Shown here: positions 16,940 through 25,903 of the stretch, one piece after another
How the letters are laid out: each line of letters starts with the position of its first letter
Position numbering within the stretch: position 1 is the stretch's first letter
NCBI GenBank assembly: GCA_015207155.1
Contig: JADEXK010000032.1
Coordinates: forward strand, 1-64,000
DNA length: 64,000 nucleotides
Reading direction: 5' to 3'
From: Nostocales cyanobacterium LEGE 11386
GTDB taxonomy: Bacteria > Cyanobacteriota > Cyanobacteriia > Cyanobacteriales > Nostocaceae
Made by a program: the position numbers and the translations under genes
Notes under the pieces: generated by a model
What the model saw: only the letters and a program-made list of their open reading frames with translations
Databases searched by the model: none
What the model was told of the DNA's origin: nothing

Positions 16940-19318
16940 ATGGTAACGGAAGAAGTTAGGGTTCGGGGGACTGTTCAGGGTGTGGGTTTTCGTCCTACAG
17001 TGTATCGTTTGGCGAAGGCTTGTGGGTTGTGTGGGGATGTTTGTAATGATGGTGAGGGTGTTTTAATTCGGGTGTCTGGAAGTGAGGTGGCTATCACGGA
17101 GTTTGTGCAGAGGTTGTATGAGGAATGTCCACCGTTGGCGAAAATTCAGGAATTGACGCGAACTATTTATAAAGATGAATTGAATTTTAGTGATTTTGTC
17201 ATTTCTAGTAGTGTGAGTAATTCTAGAAACACAGAAATTGCGCCAGATGCAGCTACTTGTCTGCAATGTCAACAAGAAATTTTCGACCCGTTTAGTCGCT
17301 TTTATCGCTACCCTTTTACTAACTGTACCCATTGCGGCCCCCGTTTGAGTATTATTCGTGCCATTCCTTATGACAGATGCAATACCAGTATGTCTGCGTT
17401 TGCTATGTGTGCGGAATGTGAGAGGGAATATCACGATGTGGAAAATCGGCGTTTTCATGCCCAGCCTGTAGCTTGTCATATTTGCGGCCCGACAGCTTGG
17501 TTAGAACGTGCTGATGGTAAGCCTGTGACGGCTTCTATGTTTTCGATGATGGATGATGTGGATGCTGTCTGTACTCTGTTGCAAAAAGGTGAGATTGTCG
17601 CAATTAAAGGTTTGGGTGGTATTCATTTAGCTTGTGATGCAACTCAGGAAGCAGCTGTACAAAAACTGCGTCAGCGTAAAAGAAGATATCACAAGCCTTT
17701 TGCTTTGATGGCGCGAGATTTGGCATTAATTGACGAATATTGTTTAGTAAACTCTCAAGAACAAGCATTATTGACAAGTCCAGCTGCACCAATTGTTTTA
17801 TTAAAGAAAAAAGAACTGGAGACAAACAAAAAACTCTCCACTCCCCACTTCTCTATTGCACCTGCGGTGGCGTTGGGTCAAAATACTCTCGGTTTTATGT
17901 TACCTTATACGCCCTTACATCATTTAATTCTGAGACGAATGAATCGACCGATTGTGTTAACTAGCGGTAATGTTGCTGATGAACCACAATGTGTTGATAA
18001 CGAAGAAGCTAAGGAAAAATTAGGCAAAATTGCTGATTATTTTCTTGTTCACAATCGAGAGATTGTCAACCGAGTAGATGATTCAGTTGTACGGGTAGTT
18101 AATGATAAAGTGCAAATAATTCGTCGTGCTAGAGGATACGCACCAGCACCAATTAAGTTACCACCAGGATTTCATCATGTGCCGCCAATTTTAGCAATGG
18201 GTAGTGAGTTAAAAAATACCTTTTGCCTGTTGCGAGAAAGTGAAGTAATTCTCTCTCAACATCTGGGTGATTTAGAAAATTCTACGGCGTTTAATGCTTA
18301 TCAAGATACACTAAAGTTATACTTAAATTTATTTGCACATCAACCAGAAGTCATAGCAATAGATAAACACCCAGAGTATCTTGCCAGTAAACTAGGTAAA
18401 GAATTAGCAAGTGCCAATCAAATTAAACTTTATTCTATCCAACATCATCATGCTCATATTGCCGCTTGCATGGCAGAAAATAATATTCCATTAGATGCGC
18501 CCCCAGTTTTAGGTATTGCTTTAGATGGCTTGGGTTACGGTGCAGATGGTAACCTTTGGGGGGGAGAATTTTTATTAGCAGACTATCGCCAATTTCAACG
18601 ACTCGCCACATTTAAATCTGTACCTATGATTGGCGGCAAAAAAGCAATTTATCAACCTTGGCGTAACACCTATGCCCACTTAGTAACTGCCAACCTTTGG
18701 GATGATTGCCAACAAAAATGTACTGATTTAGAAATTGTCAAATTTTTGCAGAAACAGCCCCTAAAACTACTCAATCAACTAATTGAACAGGGAATTAACT
18801 CACCTCCAGCCTCCTCCGTAGGACGATTGTTCGATGCAGTAGCGGCAACTATCGGCATTTATCCAGAAGAATGTAGCTATGAAGGACAAGCTGCGATCGC
18901 AATGGAAGCCTTAGTTGATATTCACAGTTTAAATTATCATAAAGAAACGCCAATTTATCCTTTTAACTTTAGCTTCTTAGATAGCATTTATTGTATAGAC
19001 CCCAAACCAATGTGGCAAGCCTTACTTCATGACCTGCAACAGCAGATTTCTCCATCAGTAATAGCCACAAAATTTCATCTAAGTTTAGCTCAAACTATTG
19101 TCGATTTAATCAAACGTCTTTGTCAAGAAAACCTCATTAAACAAGTAATTTTAACAGGAGGAGTATTTCAAAACTGTATTTTATTAACACAAGTCACCAA
19201 ACACTTACAAAACTTAGGCATAAACGTACTAACTCACAACTTAGTCCCTCCTAACGATGGCAATATATCCCTAGGTCAAGCCATTATTACAGCTGCACAA
19301 TTAATAACTGACTCTTAA
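16940..19318 (+). CDS. hypF: Hydrogenase maturation carbamoyltransferase HypF
   Basis: About 792 residues. HypF converts carbamoyl phosphate to carbamoyl-adenylate and passes it to HypE for synthesis of the active-site cyanides. Domains in order: acylphosphatase (about 5-90, with RVRGTVQGVGFRPTVYRL), paired zinc fingers (CLQCQQE to CHICGP, about 105-180), a YrdC-like domain (about 200-390, KGLGGIHLACDA) and a Kae1-like domain (about 400-790, HHHAHIAACMAEN). The ATG at 16940 is preferred to a GTG at 16934 because of spacing to GGTGAGG. First of the six consecutive hyp genes. Confidence 0.96.
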   Translation: MVTEEVRVRGTVQGVGFRPTVYRLAKACGLCGDVCNDGEGVLIRVSGSEVAITEFVQRLYEECPPLAKIQELTRTIYKDELNFSDFVISSSVSNSRNTEIAPDAATCLQCQQEIFDPFSRFYRYPFTNCTHCGPRLSIIRAIPYDRCNTSMSAFAMCAECEREYHDVENRRFHAQPVACHICGPTAWLERADGKPVTASMFSMMDDVDAVCTLLQKGEIVAIKGLGGIHLACDATQEAAVQKLRQRKRRYHKPFALMARDLALIDEYCLVNSQEQALLTSPAAPIVLLKKKELETNKKLSTPHFSIAPAVALGQNTLGFMLPYTPLHHLILRRMNRPIVLTSGNVADEPQCVDNEEAKEKLGKIADYFLVHNREIVNRVDDSVVRVVNDKVQIIRRARGYAPAPIKLPPGFHHVPPILAMGSELKNTFCLLRESEVILSQHLGDLENSTAFNAYQDTLKLYLNLFAHQPEVIAIDKHPEYLASKLGKELASANQIKLYSIQHHHAHIAACMAENNIPLDAPPVLGIALDGLGYGADGNLWGGEFLLADYRQFQRLATFKSVPMIGGKKAIYQPWRNTYAHLVTANLWDDCQQKCTDLEIVKFLQKQPLKLLNQLIEQGINSPPASSVGRLFDAVAATIGIYPEECSYEGQAAIAMEALVDIHSLNYHKETPIYPFNFSFLDSIYCIDPKPMWQALLHDLQQQISPSVIATKFHLSLAQTIVDLIKRLCQENLIKQVILTGGVFQNCILLTQVTKHLQNLGINVLTHNLVPPNDGNISLGQAIITAAQLITDS

Positions 19319-19325
19319 AATTCTC

Positions 19326-19360
19326 TCTGCATTCTCCGCGTCTTTGTGGTTCGTTTATCC
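19326..19360. repeat. CTTTGTGGTTCG-type repeat, hypF-hypC spacer
   Basis: A TTCTCCGCGTCTTTGTGGTTCG stretch filling most of the hypF-hypC gap. Same family as the elements at 19634 and 20928. Confidence 0.55.
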
Positions 19361-19370
19361 TCAGAAACAA

Positions 19371-19631
19371 ATGTGTTTAGGAATTCCCGGACAAATCATC
19401 GAAATTAGCGACATTAACAATAAACTAGCCATCGTCAACATAGCTGGCGTCAAACGCCAAGTCAACATAGCCTGCATAGTAGACGAACAACATCCCCCCG
19501 AAACCTGCATAGGAAATTGGGTATTAGTTCACGTCGGCTTCGCCATGAATCGCATCAACGAACAACAAGCAGCAGAAACATTACAACTACTACAAGAACT
19601 AGCCATCGCCCAAGCAACAATAACTAACTAA
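19371..19631 (+). CDS. hypC: Hydrogenase maturation chaperone HypC
   Basis: An 86-residue HypC chaperone starting MCLGIPGQII. Cys2 right after the initiator Met is the essential residue that binds iron with HypD and the large-subunit precursor. A longer frame from 19344 would bury this Cys, so the ATG at 19371 is the real start. It lies between hypF and hypD in the same orientation, with repeat-derived spacers on both sides. Confidence 0.94.
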   Translation: MCLGIPGQIIEISDINNKLAIVNIAGVKRQVNIACIVDEQHPPETCIGNWVLVHVGFAMNRINEQQAAETLQLLQELAIAQATITN

Positions 19632-19633
19632 AA

Positions 19634-19672
19634 CTTCTTCCTTTGTGTCCTTCGCGCCTTTTGCGGTTCGTT
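19634..19672. repeat. CTTTGTG/CTTTTGCGG repeat, hypC-hypD spacer
   Basis: A TTCCTTTGTGTCCTTCGCG / TTTTGCGGTTCGTTT stretch occupying the hypC-hypD gap. Confidence 0.55.
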
Positions 19673-19706
19673 TAAAAAAACCTCAACCACCAGCCAAAAT
19701 CTCCCC

Positions 19707-20861
19707 ATGAAATACATAGACGAATTCCGAGAACCCGAAAAAGCCGCAGCCCTACAAAAGCAAATCGCCCAACTTTGCCAACAACTCAAAAAACCCATCA
19801 AAATCATGGAAGTATGCGGCGGACATACCCACTCCATATTTAAATACGGCATCGAAGAAATCTTACCCCACAACCTAGAACTCATTCACGGGCCTGGCTG
19901 TCCAGTCTGTGTCATGCCAAAAGGGAGATTAGACGATGCGATCGCTATATCCCAAAATCATAACGTCATTCTCGCCACATTTGGCGATACCATGCGCGTT
20001 CCCGGTTCCCACACCAACCTGCTGCAAGCCAAAGCCCAAGGTGCAGATATTCGTATGGTGTATTCCCCCCTCGATAGCCTACACATAGCCAGAGATAACC
20101 CCCTTAAAGAAGTAGTATTCTTTGCTTTAGGCTTTGAAACCACAGCCCCCAGTACCGCCCTCACCATCCTCCAAGCAGCCACTGAAAACATTACTAACTT
20201 TAGTATGTTTTGCAATCACGTCCTCGTGATTCCCGCCCTTCAAGCATTACTAGAAAATCCCGACCTGCAACTAGATGGATTTGTTGGGCCTGGTCATGTC
20301 AGTATGGTAATTGGTACAGATCCTTATAAATTTATTTCCCAAAAATATCATAAACCAATCGTTGTTTCCGGCTTTGAACCTTTAGATATTCTCCAATCAA
20401 TTTGGATGCTATTACAGCAAATTATAGAAAATCGCTGTGAAGTAGAAAATCAATATAACAGATTAGTAGAACCATCTGGCAATTTAGTAGCATTGCAAGC
20501 TATCAATCAAGTTTTTGCAGTGCGAGAAAACTTTGAATGGCGTGGCTTAGGTGAAATACCAGAATCAGGTTTAAAAATTCGTCCTGAATATGCCCAATTT
20601 GATGCCGAACTGAAATTTATTATTCCTAATATTAAAGTAGCCGACCATAAAGCCTGTCAATGTGGTGAAATTCTCAAAGGAGTTTTAAAACCTTGGCAAT
20701 GCCAAGTATTCGGTACAGCTTGCACACCAGCAACACCTATAGGAACTTGTATGGTGTCTTCTGAAGGCGCTTGTGCAGCTTATTACAAATATGGGCGATT
20801 TGCTATACCTATAGAGAATGGCAAAACGAACCACAAAGGGCACAAAGAATTAAGAGTTTGA
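19707..20861 (+). CDS. hypD: Hydrogenase maturation protein HypD
   Basis: A 384-residue HypD, the [4Fe-4S] protein that with HypC assembles the Fe(CN)2CO unit. Visible conserved motifs are MEVCGGHTHSIFKYG, HGPGCPVCVMP and GFETTAP, and the cluster Cys residues lie in the C-terminal half (ACQCGEILKGVLKPWQC, FGTACTPATP, SSEGACAAYYKYG). The last 13 residues or so (GKTNHKGHKELRV) are encoded by the dispersed repeat at 20823-20849, an apparent C-terminal extension beyond the family's normal end. Confidence 0.95.
   Translation: MKYIDEFREPEKAAALQKQIAQLCQQLKKPIKIMEVCGGHTHSIFKYGIEEILPHNLELIHGPGCPVCVMPKGRLDDAIAISQNHNVILATFGDTMRVPGSHTNLLQAKAQGADIRMVYSPLDSLHIARDNPLKEVVFFALGFETTAPSTALTILQAATENITNFSMFCNHVLVIPALQALLENPDLQLDGFVGPGHVSMVIGTDPYKFISQKYHKPIVVSGFEPLDILQSIWMLLQQIIENRCEVENQYNRLVEPSGNLVALQAINQVFAVRENFEWRGLGEIPESGLKIRPEYAQFDAELKFIIPNIKVADHKACQCGEILKGVLKPWQCQVFGTACTPATPIGTCMVSSEGACAAYYKYGRFAIPIENGKTNHKGHKELRV
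20823..20849. repeat. Dispersed repeat inside the hypD 3' end
   Basis: AACGAACCACAAAGGGCACA is the reverse complement of the TGTG.CTTTG.GGTTCG repeat type found in the neighbouring hyp spacers. It overlaps the last codons of hypD. Confidence 0.6.
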
Positions 20862-20927
20862 AAGAGATTGCGCGTTAGTGTATGGTCAGTTTACTTGGTG
20901 TTTAAAATTATTTCACCTTTCTCATCT

Positions 20928-20962
20928 TTCTTCGTGTACTTTGCGTACTTTGCGGTTCGTTA
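20928..20962. repeat. CTTTGCGTACTTTGCGG repeat, hypD-hypE spacer
   Basis: Tandem TACTTTGCG units ending in GGTTCGTTATT immediately before the hypE start. With the copy at 20823 it forms an inverted pair flanking the hypD stop. Confidence 0.6.
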
Positions 20963-20968
20963 TTAAAA

Positions 20969-22072
20969 ATGAATTTTCCCTCCCACAACCAAACCCAAAA
21001 CCCCATATTTCAAAAAATAGAAAAAGCCCGTCAACGCCAAGTAAAAGTGCGAGATAGTCATATCACCCTCGCTCATGGTAGCGGTGGTAAAGCCATGCGC
21101 GATTTAATTGACGATATCTTTGTTAGTACTTTTGATAATCCCATCCTCTCACAATTAGAAGACCAAGCCAGTTTCAATTTAACTAGTCTTTTACAACATG
21201 GAGATAGATTAGCTTTTACTACTGATTCTTATGTTGTAGACCCGCTATTTTTTCCTGGAAGTGATATTGGTGAATTAGCTGTTAATGGCACAGTTAATGA
21301 TTTAGCAGTCAGTGGTGCTAAACCTTTATATCTAACTTGTAGCGTCATTTTAGAAGAAGGATTGCCAGTAGATACCTTGCGGCGTGTCGCTGCTAGCATG
21401 AAACTAACCGCACAAAATGCTGGTGTACAAATTGTGACTGGTGACACAAAAGTTGTTCATCGTGGTGCTGCTGATAAAATATTTATTAATACTAGTGGGA
21501 TTGGTGTAATTCCAGTAGGAGTTAACATTTCTGCTCACAATATCCAAGCTGGAGATGTAGTAATTATTAATGGCGAGTTGGGTAATCATGGGGCAGCAAT
21601 TTTAATTGCCCGTGGGGAATTGGCATTAGAAACTAATATAGAAAGTGACTGTCAGCCGTTACATAGTTTAGTCGCAACTATTTTGAATGTTTGTCCTGAA
21701 GTTCACGCTATGCGGGATGCTACACGTGGTGGTTTAGCTACTGTATTAAATGAGTTTGCGTTAAGTTCTCATGTGGGAATTCGACTTGATGAAGCATCTA
21801 TACCAGTGAAGGAAGAAGTCAAAGGTTTTTGCGAAATTCTCGGTTTAGATCCTTTATATTTAGCAAATGAAGGGAAATTAGTTGTAGTGGTAAAACGTGA
21901 ACATTCAGAAACTGTTTTATCAGCTATGAAGTTACATTCAGCCGGGGAAAATGCTTGTATAATTGGCGAAGTTATTGCTTCACCTCCGGGAGTTGTTTTG
22001 TTAACAACAGCTTTTGGTACTGCACGAATTGTAGATATGTTGGTAGGAGAACAATTACCAAGGATTTGTTAA
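20969..22072 (+). CDS. hypE: Hydrogenase maturation protein HypE
   Basis: A 367-residue HypE of the PurM-like ATP-binding family. It dehydrates the carbamoyl group received from HypF to a thiocyanate on its own C-terminal cysteine, and the protein does end in the required PRIC (Cys367). Other family motifs are LAHGSGGKAMRDLI, the acidic ATP/Mg site DSYVVDP, and the MRDATRGGLATVLNE glycine-rich segment. It is followed after 70 bp by hypA. Confidence 0.96.
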   Translation: MNFPSHNQTQNPIFQKIEKARQRQVKVRDSHITLAHGSGGKAMRDLIDDIFVSTFDNPILSQLEDQASFNLTSLLQHGDRLAFTTDSYVVDPLFFPGSDIGELAVNGTVNDLAVSGAKPLYLTCSVILEEGLPVDTLRRVAASMKLTAQNAGVQIVTGDTKVVHRGAADKIFINTSGIGVIPVGVNISAHNIQAGDVVIINGELGNHGAAILIARGELALETNIESDCQPLHSLVATILNVCPEVHAMRDATRGGLATVLNEFALSSHVGIRLDEASIPVKEEVKGFCEILGLDPLYLANEGKLVVVVKREHSETVLSAMKLHSAGENACIIGEVIASPPGVVLLTTAFGTARIVDMLVGEQLPRIC

Positions 22073-22083
22073 ATGAAAAAAAT

Positions 22084-22112
22084 ATCCCCGACTTCTGGTA
22101 GAAGTCGGGGAT
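22084..22112 (+). promoter_or_regulatory. Perfect hairpin between hypE and hypA
   Basis: A 12-bp perfect inverted repeat (ATCCCCGACTTC / GAAGTCGGGGAT) with a 5-nt loop TGGTA. No T-run follows, so full termination is unlikely. It may cap or stabilise the upstream mRNA, slow readthrough into hypAB, or be a small dispersed palindrome. Confidence 0.65.
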
Positions 22113-22142
22113 CTGAACTCATTTTAAATTTGAGAGAATTCT

Positions 22143-22484
22143 ATGCACGAATTAGGAATCACACAAAATATTGTAGCAATTGTCAGCGAACATGCTCAAG
22201 GTTCAAAAGTGCGCCGTGTAGTATTAGAAATTGGTTTACTCTCAGCTATTCTGCCAGATGCCATACAATTTTGTTTTGATATTTGTACTCAAGGTACAGT
22301 TTTAGCAGGGGCAATATTAGAAATTAAAGAAATCCCTGGTTTAGCACAATGTCGTCAATGTGGTGCAAAAGTAACTTTAGATAAACCTTTTGGCATTTGT
22401 AATTGTGGTAGCTGGCAATTAGATTTAATAACTGGGGAAGAACTAAAAATTAAGGAAATAGAAATAGAAGAATTATGTGTATAA
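22143..22484 (+). CDS. hypA: Hydrogenase nickel-insertion protein HypA
   Basis: A 113-residue HypA. The N-terminus MHELGITQ carries His2, the nickel ligand, and Glu3. The zinc site has CRQC (Cys70, Cys73) and, where CxxC is usual, CNC (Cys86, Cys88). With HypB it delivers Ni to the HupL precursor. The stop overlaps the hypB start by 10 bp, so the two are translationally coupled. Confidence 0.94.
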   Translation: MHELGITQNIVAIVSEHAQGSKVRRVVLEIGLLSAILPDAIQFCFDICTQGTVLAGAILEIKEIPGLAQCRQCGAKVTLDKPFGICNCGSWQLDLITGEELKIKEIEIEELCV

Positions 22485-23311
22485 CCTGCGGTTGTTCTGA
22501 TGATGCTGAAGGCAAAATTACTAATCTAGAAACTGGTGCTGTGGAACACAATCACCATCATCATACTCACACTTTACCTGATGGTACTGTCATCACTCAT
22601 TTCCAGCATCATGACACTCACCATGAAGCATCTCAATTTCATGCCAAAATACATAATACAACTATATCTTTAGAACAGGATATTTTAGCGAAAAATAACT
22701 TGATAGCAGCCCAAAATCGCGGTTGGTTTAAAGGTCGAAACATCTTAGCATTAAATTTAATGAGTTCTCCTGGCGCGGGAAAAACAACTCTTTTAACTCG
22801 TACTATCAATGATTTAAAAAATCAGTTATTTATTAATGTGATTGAAGGCGACCAAGAAACGGTAAATGATGCCCAAAAAATCAAAGAAACTGGTTGTAAA
22901 GTTGTTCAAATCAATACAGGTACAGGTTGCCATTTAGATGCATCTATGATTGATAGGGGGTTACAAAAATTAAACCCGCCGCTAGACTCGGTAGTGATGA
23001 TTGAAAATGTAGGTAATTTGGTTTGTCCGGCTTTATTTGACTTGGGAGAAAAAGCAAAAGTAGTCATTCTGTCTGTGACAGAAGGAGAAGATAAACCAAT
23101 TAAATACCCTCACATGTTCCGTGCTAGTGAGATGATGATTCTCTCTAAAATTGATTTGCTACCTTATGTGCAATTTGATGTACAAAAATGCATAGAATAT
23201 GCACGACAAGTCAATCCACAAATGCAGATTTTTCAAGTTTCTGCAACGACTGGTGTGGGTTTAGATAATTGGTATACTTGGCTAATGGAAAAACATCAAT
23301 ATTCTGTATAA
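22475..23311 (+). CDS. hypB: Hydrogenase nickel-insertion GTPase HypB
   Basis: A 278-residue HypB GTPase. An N-terminal Cys motif (CITCGCSDD) is followed by a His-rich stretch (HNHHHHTHT and more to about residue 50) that could store or sequester nickel. The G domain begins with the P-loop SSPGAGKTTLLTR and includes EGDQET, the inter-subunit metal-site Cys-His in GTGCHLDA, and NVGNLVCPALFD. It overlaps hypA and ends the hyp run; a cyclic-nucleotide-binding gene faces it. Confidence 0.95.
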   Translation: MCITCGCSDDAEGKITNLETGAVEHNHHHHTHTLPDGTVITHFQHHDTHHEASQFHAKIHNTTISLEQDILAKNNLIAAQNRGWFKGRNILALNLMSSPGAGKTTLLTRTINDLKNQLFINVIEGDQETVNDAQKIKETGCKVVQINTGTGCHLDASMIDRGLQKLNPPLDSVVMIENVGNLVCPALFDLGEKAKVVILSVTEGEDKPIKYPHMFRASEMMILSKIDLLPYVQFDVQKCIEYARQVNPQMQIFQVSATTGVGLDNWYTWLMEKHQYSV

Positions 23312-23390
23312 CTCAATACGGTTTTGACCGTTCATGGTGCAAAGCGATCGCTTGCTCTGACTTGTCAGTTTGCCTGGCGCTCTATAAAAT

Positions 23391-23759
23391 TTATAATTGG
23401 TGGTTTAAACGACTCAGGCGTTCGGAGTAACTTCTGATAACTAAAAGTGCAAACATTGGTGTTTCCTGGACAGCGAACAAAAACCGATGTTCATCCAGGA
23501 AAGCCAGTTTACAGGCGGTTTTCGCTGTGGCTGTGTAAGTCCTATTTTTTATTCCTACTAGTACTCCAGTACCAAATACATCGCCTGGTTGAATTATCTC
23601 GACAACCTTGCCATTCACCGATAAATCAACTTCTCCTTCTAGCACACCGTACATATAATCACCCGGTTGTCCTTCATCAAAAATAACTTGATTGGCTACA
23701 AATATCTGAGGATCGGGTTGTTTTTGAAATATGGTAATAGTTTGTACGGGGTCTAACAT
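23391..23759 (-). CDS. Cyclic-nucleotide-binding domain protein
   Basis: A 122-residue single-domain protein of the cNMP-binding/CRP effector fold. It has the jelly-roll sequence FVANQVIFDEGQPGDYMYGV, EGEVDLSV, and a PGDVFGTGVLVG segment at the phosphate-binding cassette position. The usual RxA arginine-alanine pair of true cAMP binders is not obvious (NRTYTATA follows). There is no DNA-binding domain, so it is not a CRP-type regulator by itself. Convergent with hypB. Confidence 0.75.
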   Translation of the reverse strand: MLDPVQTITIFQKQPDPQIFVANQVIFDEGQPGDYMYGVLEGEVDLSVNGKVVEIIQPGDVFGTGVLVGIKNRTYTATAKTACKLAFLDEHRFLFAVQETPMFALLVIRSYSERLSRLNHQL

Positions 23760-24159
23760 AACTTTCTCTCTTGAAGTATAAAGAAAGTTTAGGATTTAGT
23801 TGGAATTTAATTATTAATAAAAGATTAATTCCCGGTTAAGCTTTGATTATTTTATACTTTTGATAGTGTGTATATTAGCTGAAAATAATTTCAATTACCG
23901 GAAATAACTTTTACTTCATTGCCATTTTGGCAAACATACTTAAGTTACAAATATTTGATAATTTACTGAATCTTTGACTTTGAATTTACACATTAAGTCA
24001 AATTGAGAATTTAACTTCAATCCTTCAATAAACAACAATTTATGTATTCATGAATCCCTCTGAAGATCCATGAAAATTAGAATTATTTTTATCACAACTA
24101 AATAGGGCTTATTCTTTTTTTATTGGCAAAGCATAAATTCTAACTAATGCACCTCGGAT
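23760..24159. other. AT-rich intergenic gap
   Basis: About 400 bp of AT-rich DNA between two divergent genes (the cNMP-binding gene on minus, coq4-like on plus). It should hold both promoters, but no specific box, repeat or small gene stood out. Confidence 0.5.
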
Positions 24160-24873
24160 TTGAATTGGCAAAGCTATATTTCCACACAGAAAATCACTAT
24201 GGTCAATGTAATTACCTGCAACACCGATAAAGGACTCCTGACCTACATTATTCAATTTCTCGCATCTAGTACCCTAAAAAGTGAAGATGGTAGCACTGAT
24301 CCAGTGTTTGATTTTGAAGACGCACTTGATCAAACAGAAATGGCGCAACTAGCTGTTGATGAGCTGAAAAAAATTCCTGAGGTAAACATCCTGTTTAAAG
24401 AACGCTGGCTTCCTGCTCCTTTTAATCTAGATGAGTTAAGTCAGCTTCCAGAGGGAACTTTAGGTCATGTTTATGCTCATAAAATTCAGTCCAGAGGCTA
24501 CAATCCCTACTTTTACAAGAAAGTTCCTGTCGTTGATGATATCTCCTATCTCAAAATGCTTTGGAGAAGTACCCATGATATTTATCATGTAGTTGCGGGA
24601 TTTGATACTGATGAAATTGGGGAAATTGGACTGCAAGCTTTTGTAATTGGTCAAACACCAATTCCCATCAGTGTGATGATTGTGAGTTTTGGCATGGTGA
24701 TGATTAGTCTTTATCAACCAACTAACTTCAAATATTTAATGTCTGAAATTTCTCGTGGTTACAGACTAGGTTCCCAGACTTCAGGTAAGTTTATTGCTCA
24801 AAAATGGGATCAATATTGGGATGTACAAATTAGTGAAATTCGTGCAAGTCTAGGAATGAACTCTATTTTGTAA
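24160..24873 (+). CDS. Coq4 family protein
   Basis: A 237-residue protein of the Coq4 family. The family's metal-binding pattern HD-x2-H-x11-E is visible as STHDIYHVVAGFDTDEIGE (His139, Asp140, His143, Glu155). In eukaryotes Coq4 acts in ubiquinone synthesis (ring C1 decarboxylation/hydroxylation). Cyanobacteria make plastoquinone, so the role here is open. The longest frame starts at TTG 24160; ATG 24199 (MVNVITC) is an equally possible start, neither having a clear ribosome binding site. It stands alone. Confidence 0.85.
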   Translation: MNWQSYISTQKITMVNVITCNTDKGLLTYIIQFLASSTLKSEDGSTDPVFDFEDALDQTEMAQLAVDELKKIPEVNILFKERWLPAPFNLDELSQLPEGTLGHVYAHKIQSRGYNPYFYKKVPVVDDISYLKMLWRSTHDIYHVVAGFDTDEIGEIGLQAFVIGQTPIPISVMIVSFGMVMISLYQPTNFKYLMSEISRGYRLGSQTSGKFIAQKWDQYWDVQISEIRASLGMNSIL

Positions 24874-25054
24874 AACGGATACTCGGCGAGATGGTTTTGG
24901 GAGTATCTCACTTTGGCAGAAATATCTAGTGATTTTGACTCATCCCTCGAATTTAGCGCAAGCGGATTCGGGGGATTCTAGAACTACCCAAAGGGTTTTA
25001 CTAGATGCTGCGCGAACATCATCTAAAATCTCAAGTGATCTGGTTCCTAAATTC

Positions 25055-25903
25055 CTACAACTTCCGAATGGCAAGTTCTAAACCTTTGCAAACACCTGTG
25101 AGAAAATCCAAATCTAAAGTAGCGATCGCATCACTAGATTTGTGATAATGGGGATTCCTTAAAAATGCCGTATCTGTCACCATCATTGCTGGATAACCCA
25201 AATCCCAAAAAGGTGCATGATCACTTTGTCTAGTTTGCGGCACAATTACACCTCGATTTGGCACTGGTAACCATTGACTTGATACACCAACTTGGCGCAT
25301 ACTCCGACTCATCCCGATTAAGTCGCGAATTATGCGTAAATTACCAATTAAAGCAATAAAGTCGCCACGATTGGGATAAAAGCGTTCTAGAGGAGATGGA
25401 TAACTTTGAGAACCAGGGGCAAAATTACGATACCCCAACATTTCCAGAGACATCATTAAGCGTAGTGGTTGCTGTTGTTGATGTAGCAAGGCTGCATATG
25501 CAGTACTACCCAACAAGCCATACTCTTCCATATCGAAAGCCACTAACCTTAAAGGATATCTAGCTGGTTCCGCAGCAAATTTTCTGGCTAATTCCAACAA
25601 AACTGCTACACCTGTAGCATTATCATCTGCCCCTGGTGTTCCAGGTACAGCATCATAATGGGCAGCAATTAAAATTGGTGGTAGATTCCCTTTTTTTGTT
25701 GCAGTTTGAGAGGATAAATCGAGGATGAAATTACTATAGGTTTTGCTGCTGACAGGAAAGGTGTGGATTTCCACACCTCCCCATTGGGCCAATTGTTGAC
25801 GGATATATTCTTGGACAAAAAAATGCCCGGCTGTCGCCATGTAAGGATCGCGTTCTCGCGCTATCTCCCTCAAATGAGTTTGTAATCGTTCTTTTAAATT
25901 CAA
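25055..25903 (-). CDS. M28 family zinc aminopeptidase
   Basis: A 282-residue M28-type peptidase. Zinc ligands and catalytic acids are visible in AAHYDAVPGTPGADDNATG, FDMEEYGLLG and, near the C-terminus, HKSSD; QSDHAPFWDLGYPAMMVTD is also typical. No signal peptide is apparent, so it is probably cytoplasmic. Family members remove N-terminal residues from peptides, and some act as glutaminyl cyclases. Divergent from dnaK with about 315 bp between. Confidence 0.85.
   Translation of the reverse strand: MNLKERLQTHLREIARERDPYMATAGHFFVQEYIRQQLAQWGGVEIHTFPVSSKTYSNFILDLSSQTATKKGNLPPILIAAHYDAVPGTPGADDNATGVAVLLELARKFAAEPARYPLRLVAFDMEEYGLLGSTAYAALLHQQQQPLRLMMSLEMLGYRNFAPGSQSYPSPLERFYPNRGDFIALIGNLRIIRDLIGMSRSMRQVGVSSQWLPVPNRGVIVPQTRQSDHAPFWDLGYPAMMVTDTAFLRNPHYHKSSDAIATLDLDFLTGVCKGLELAIRKL

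Noticed and set aside
19344..19370. Nine-residue extension of HypC
   Set aside because: HypC needs Cys directly after the initiator Met, which only the ATG at 19371 provides.
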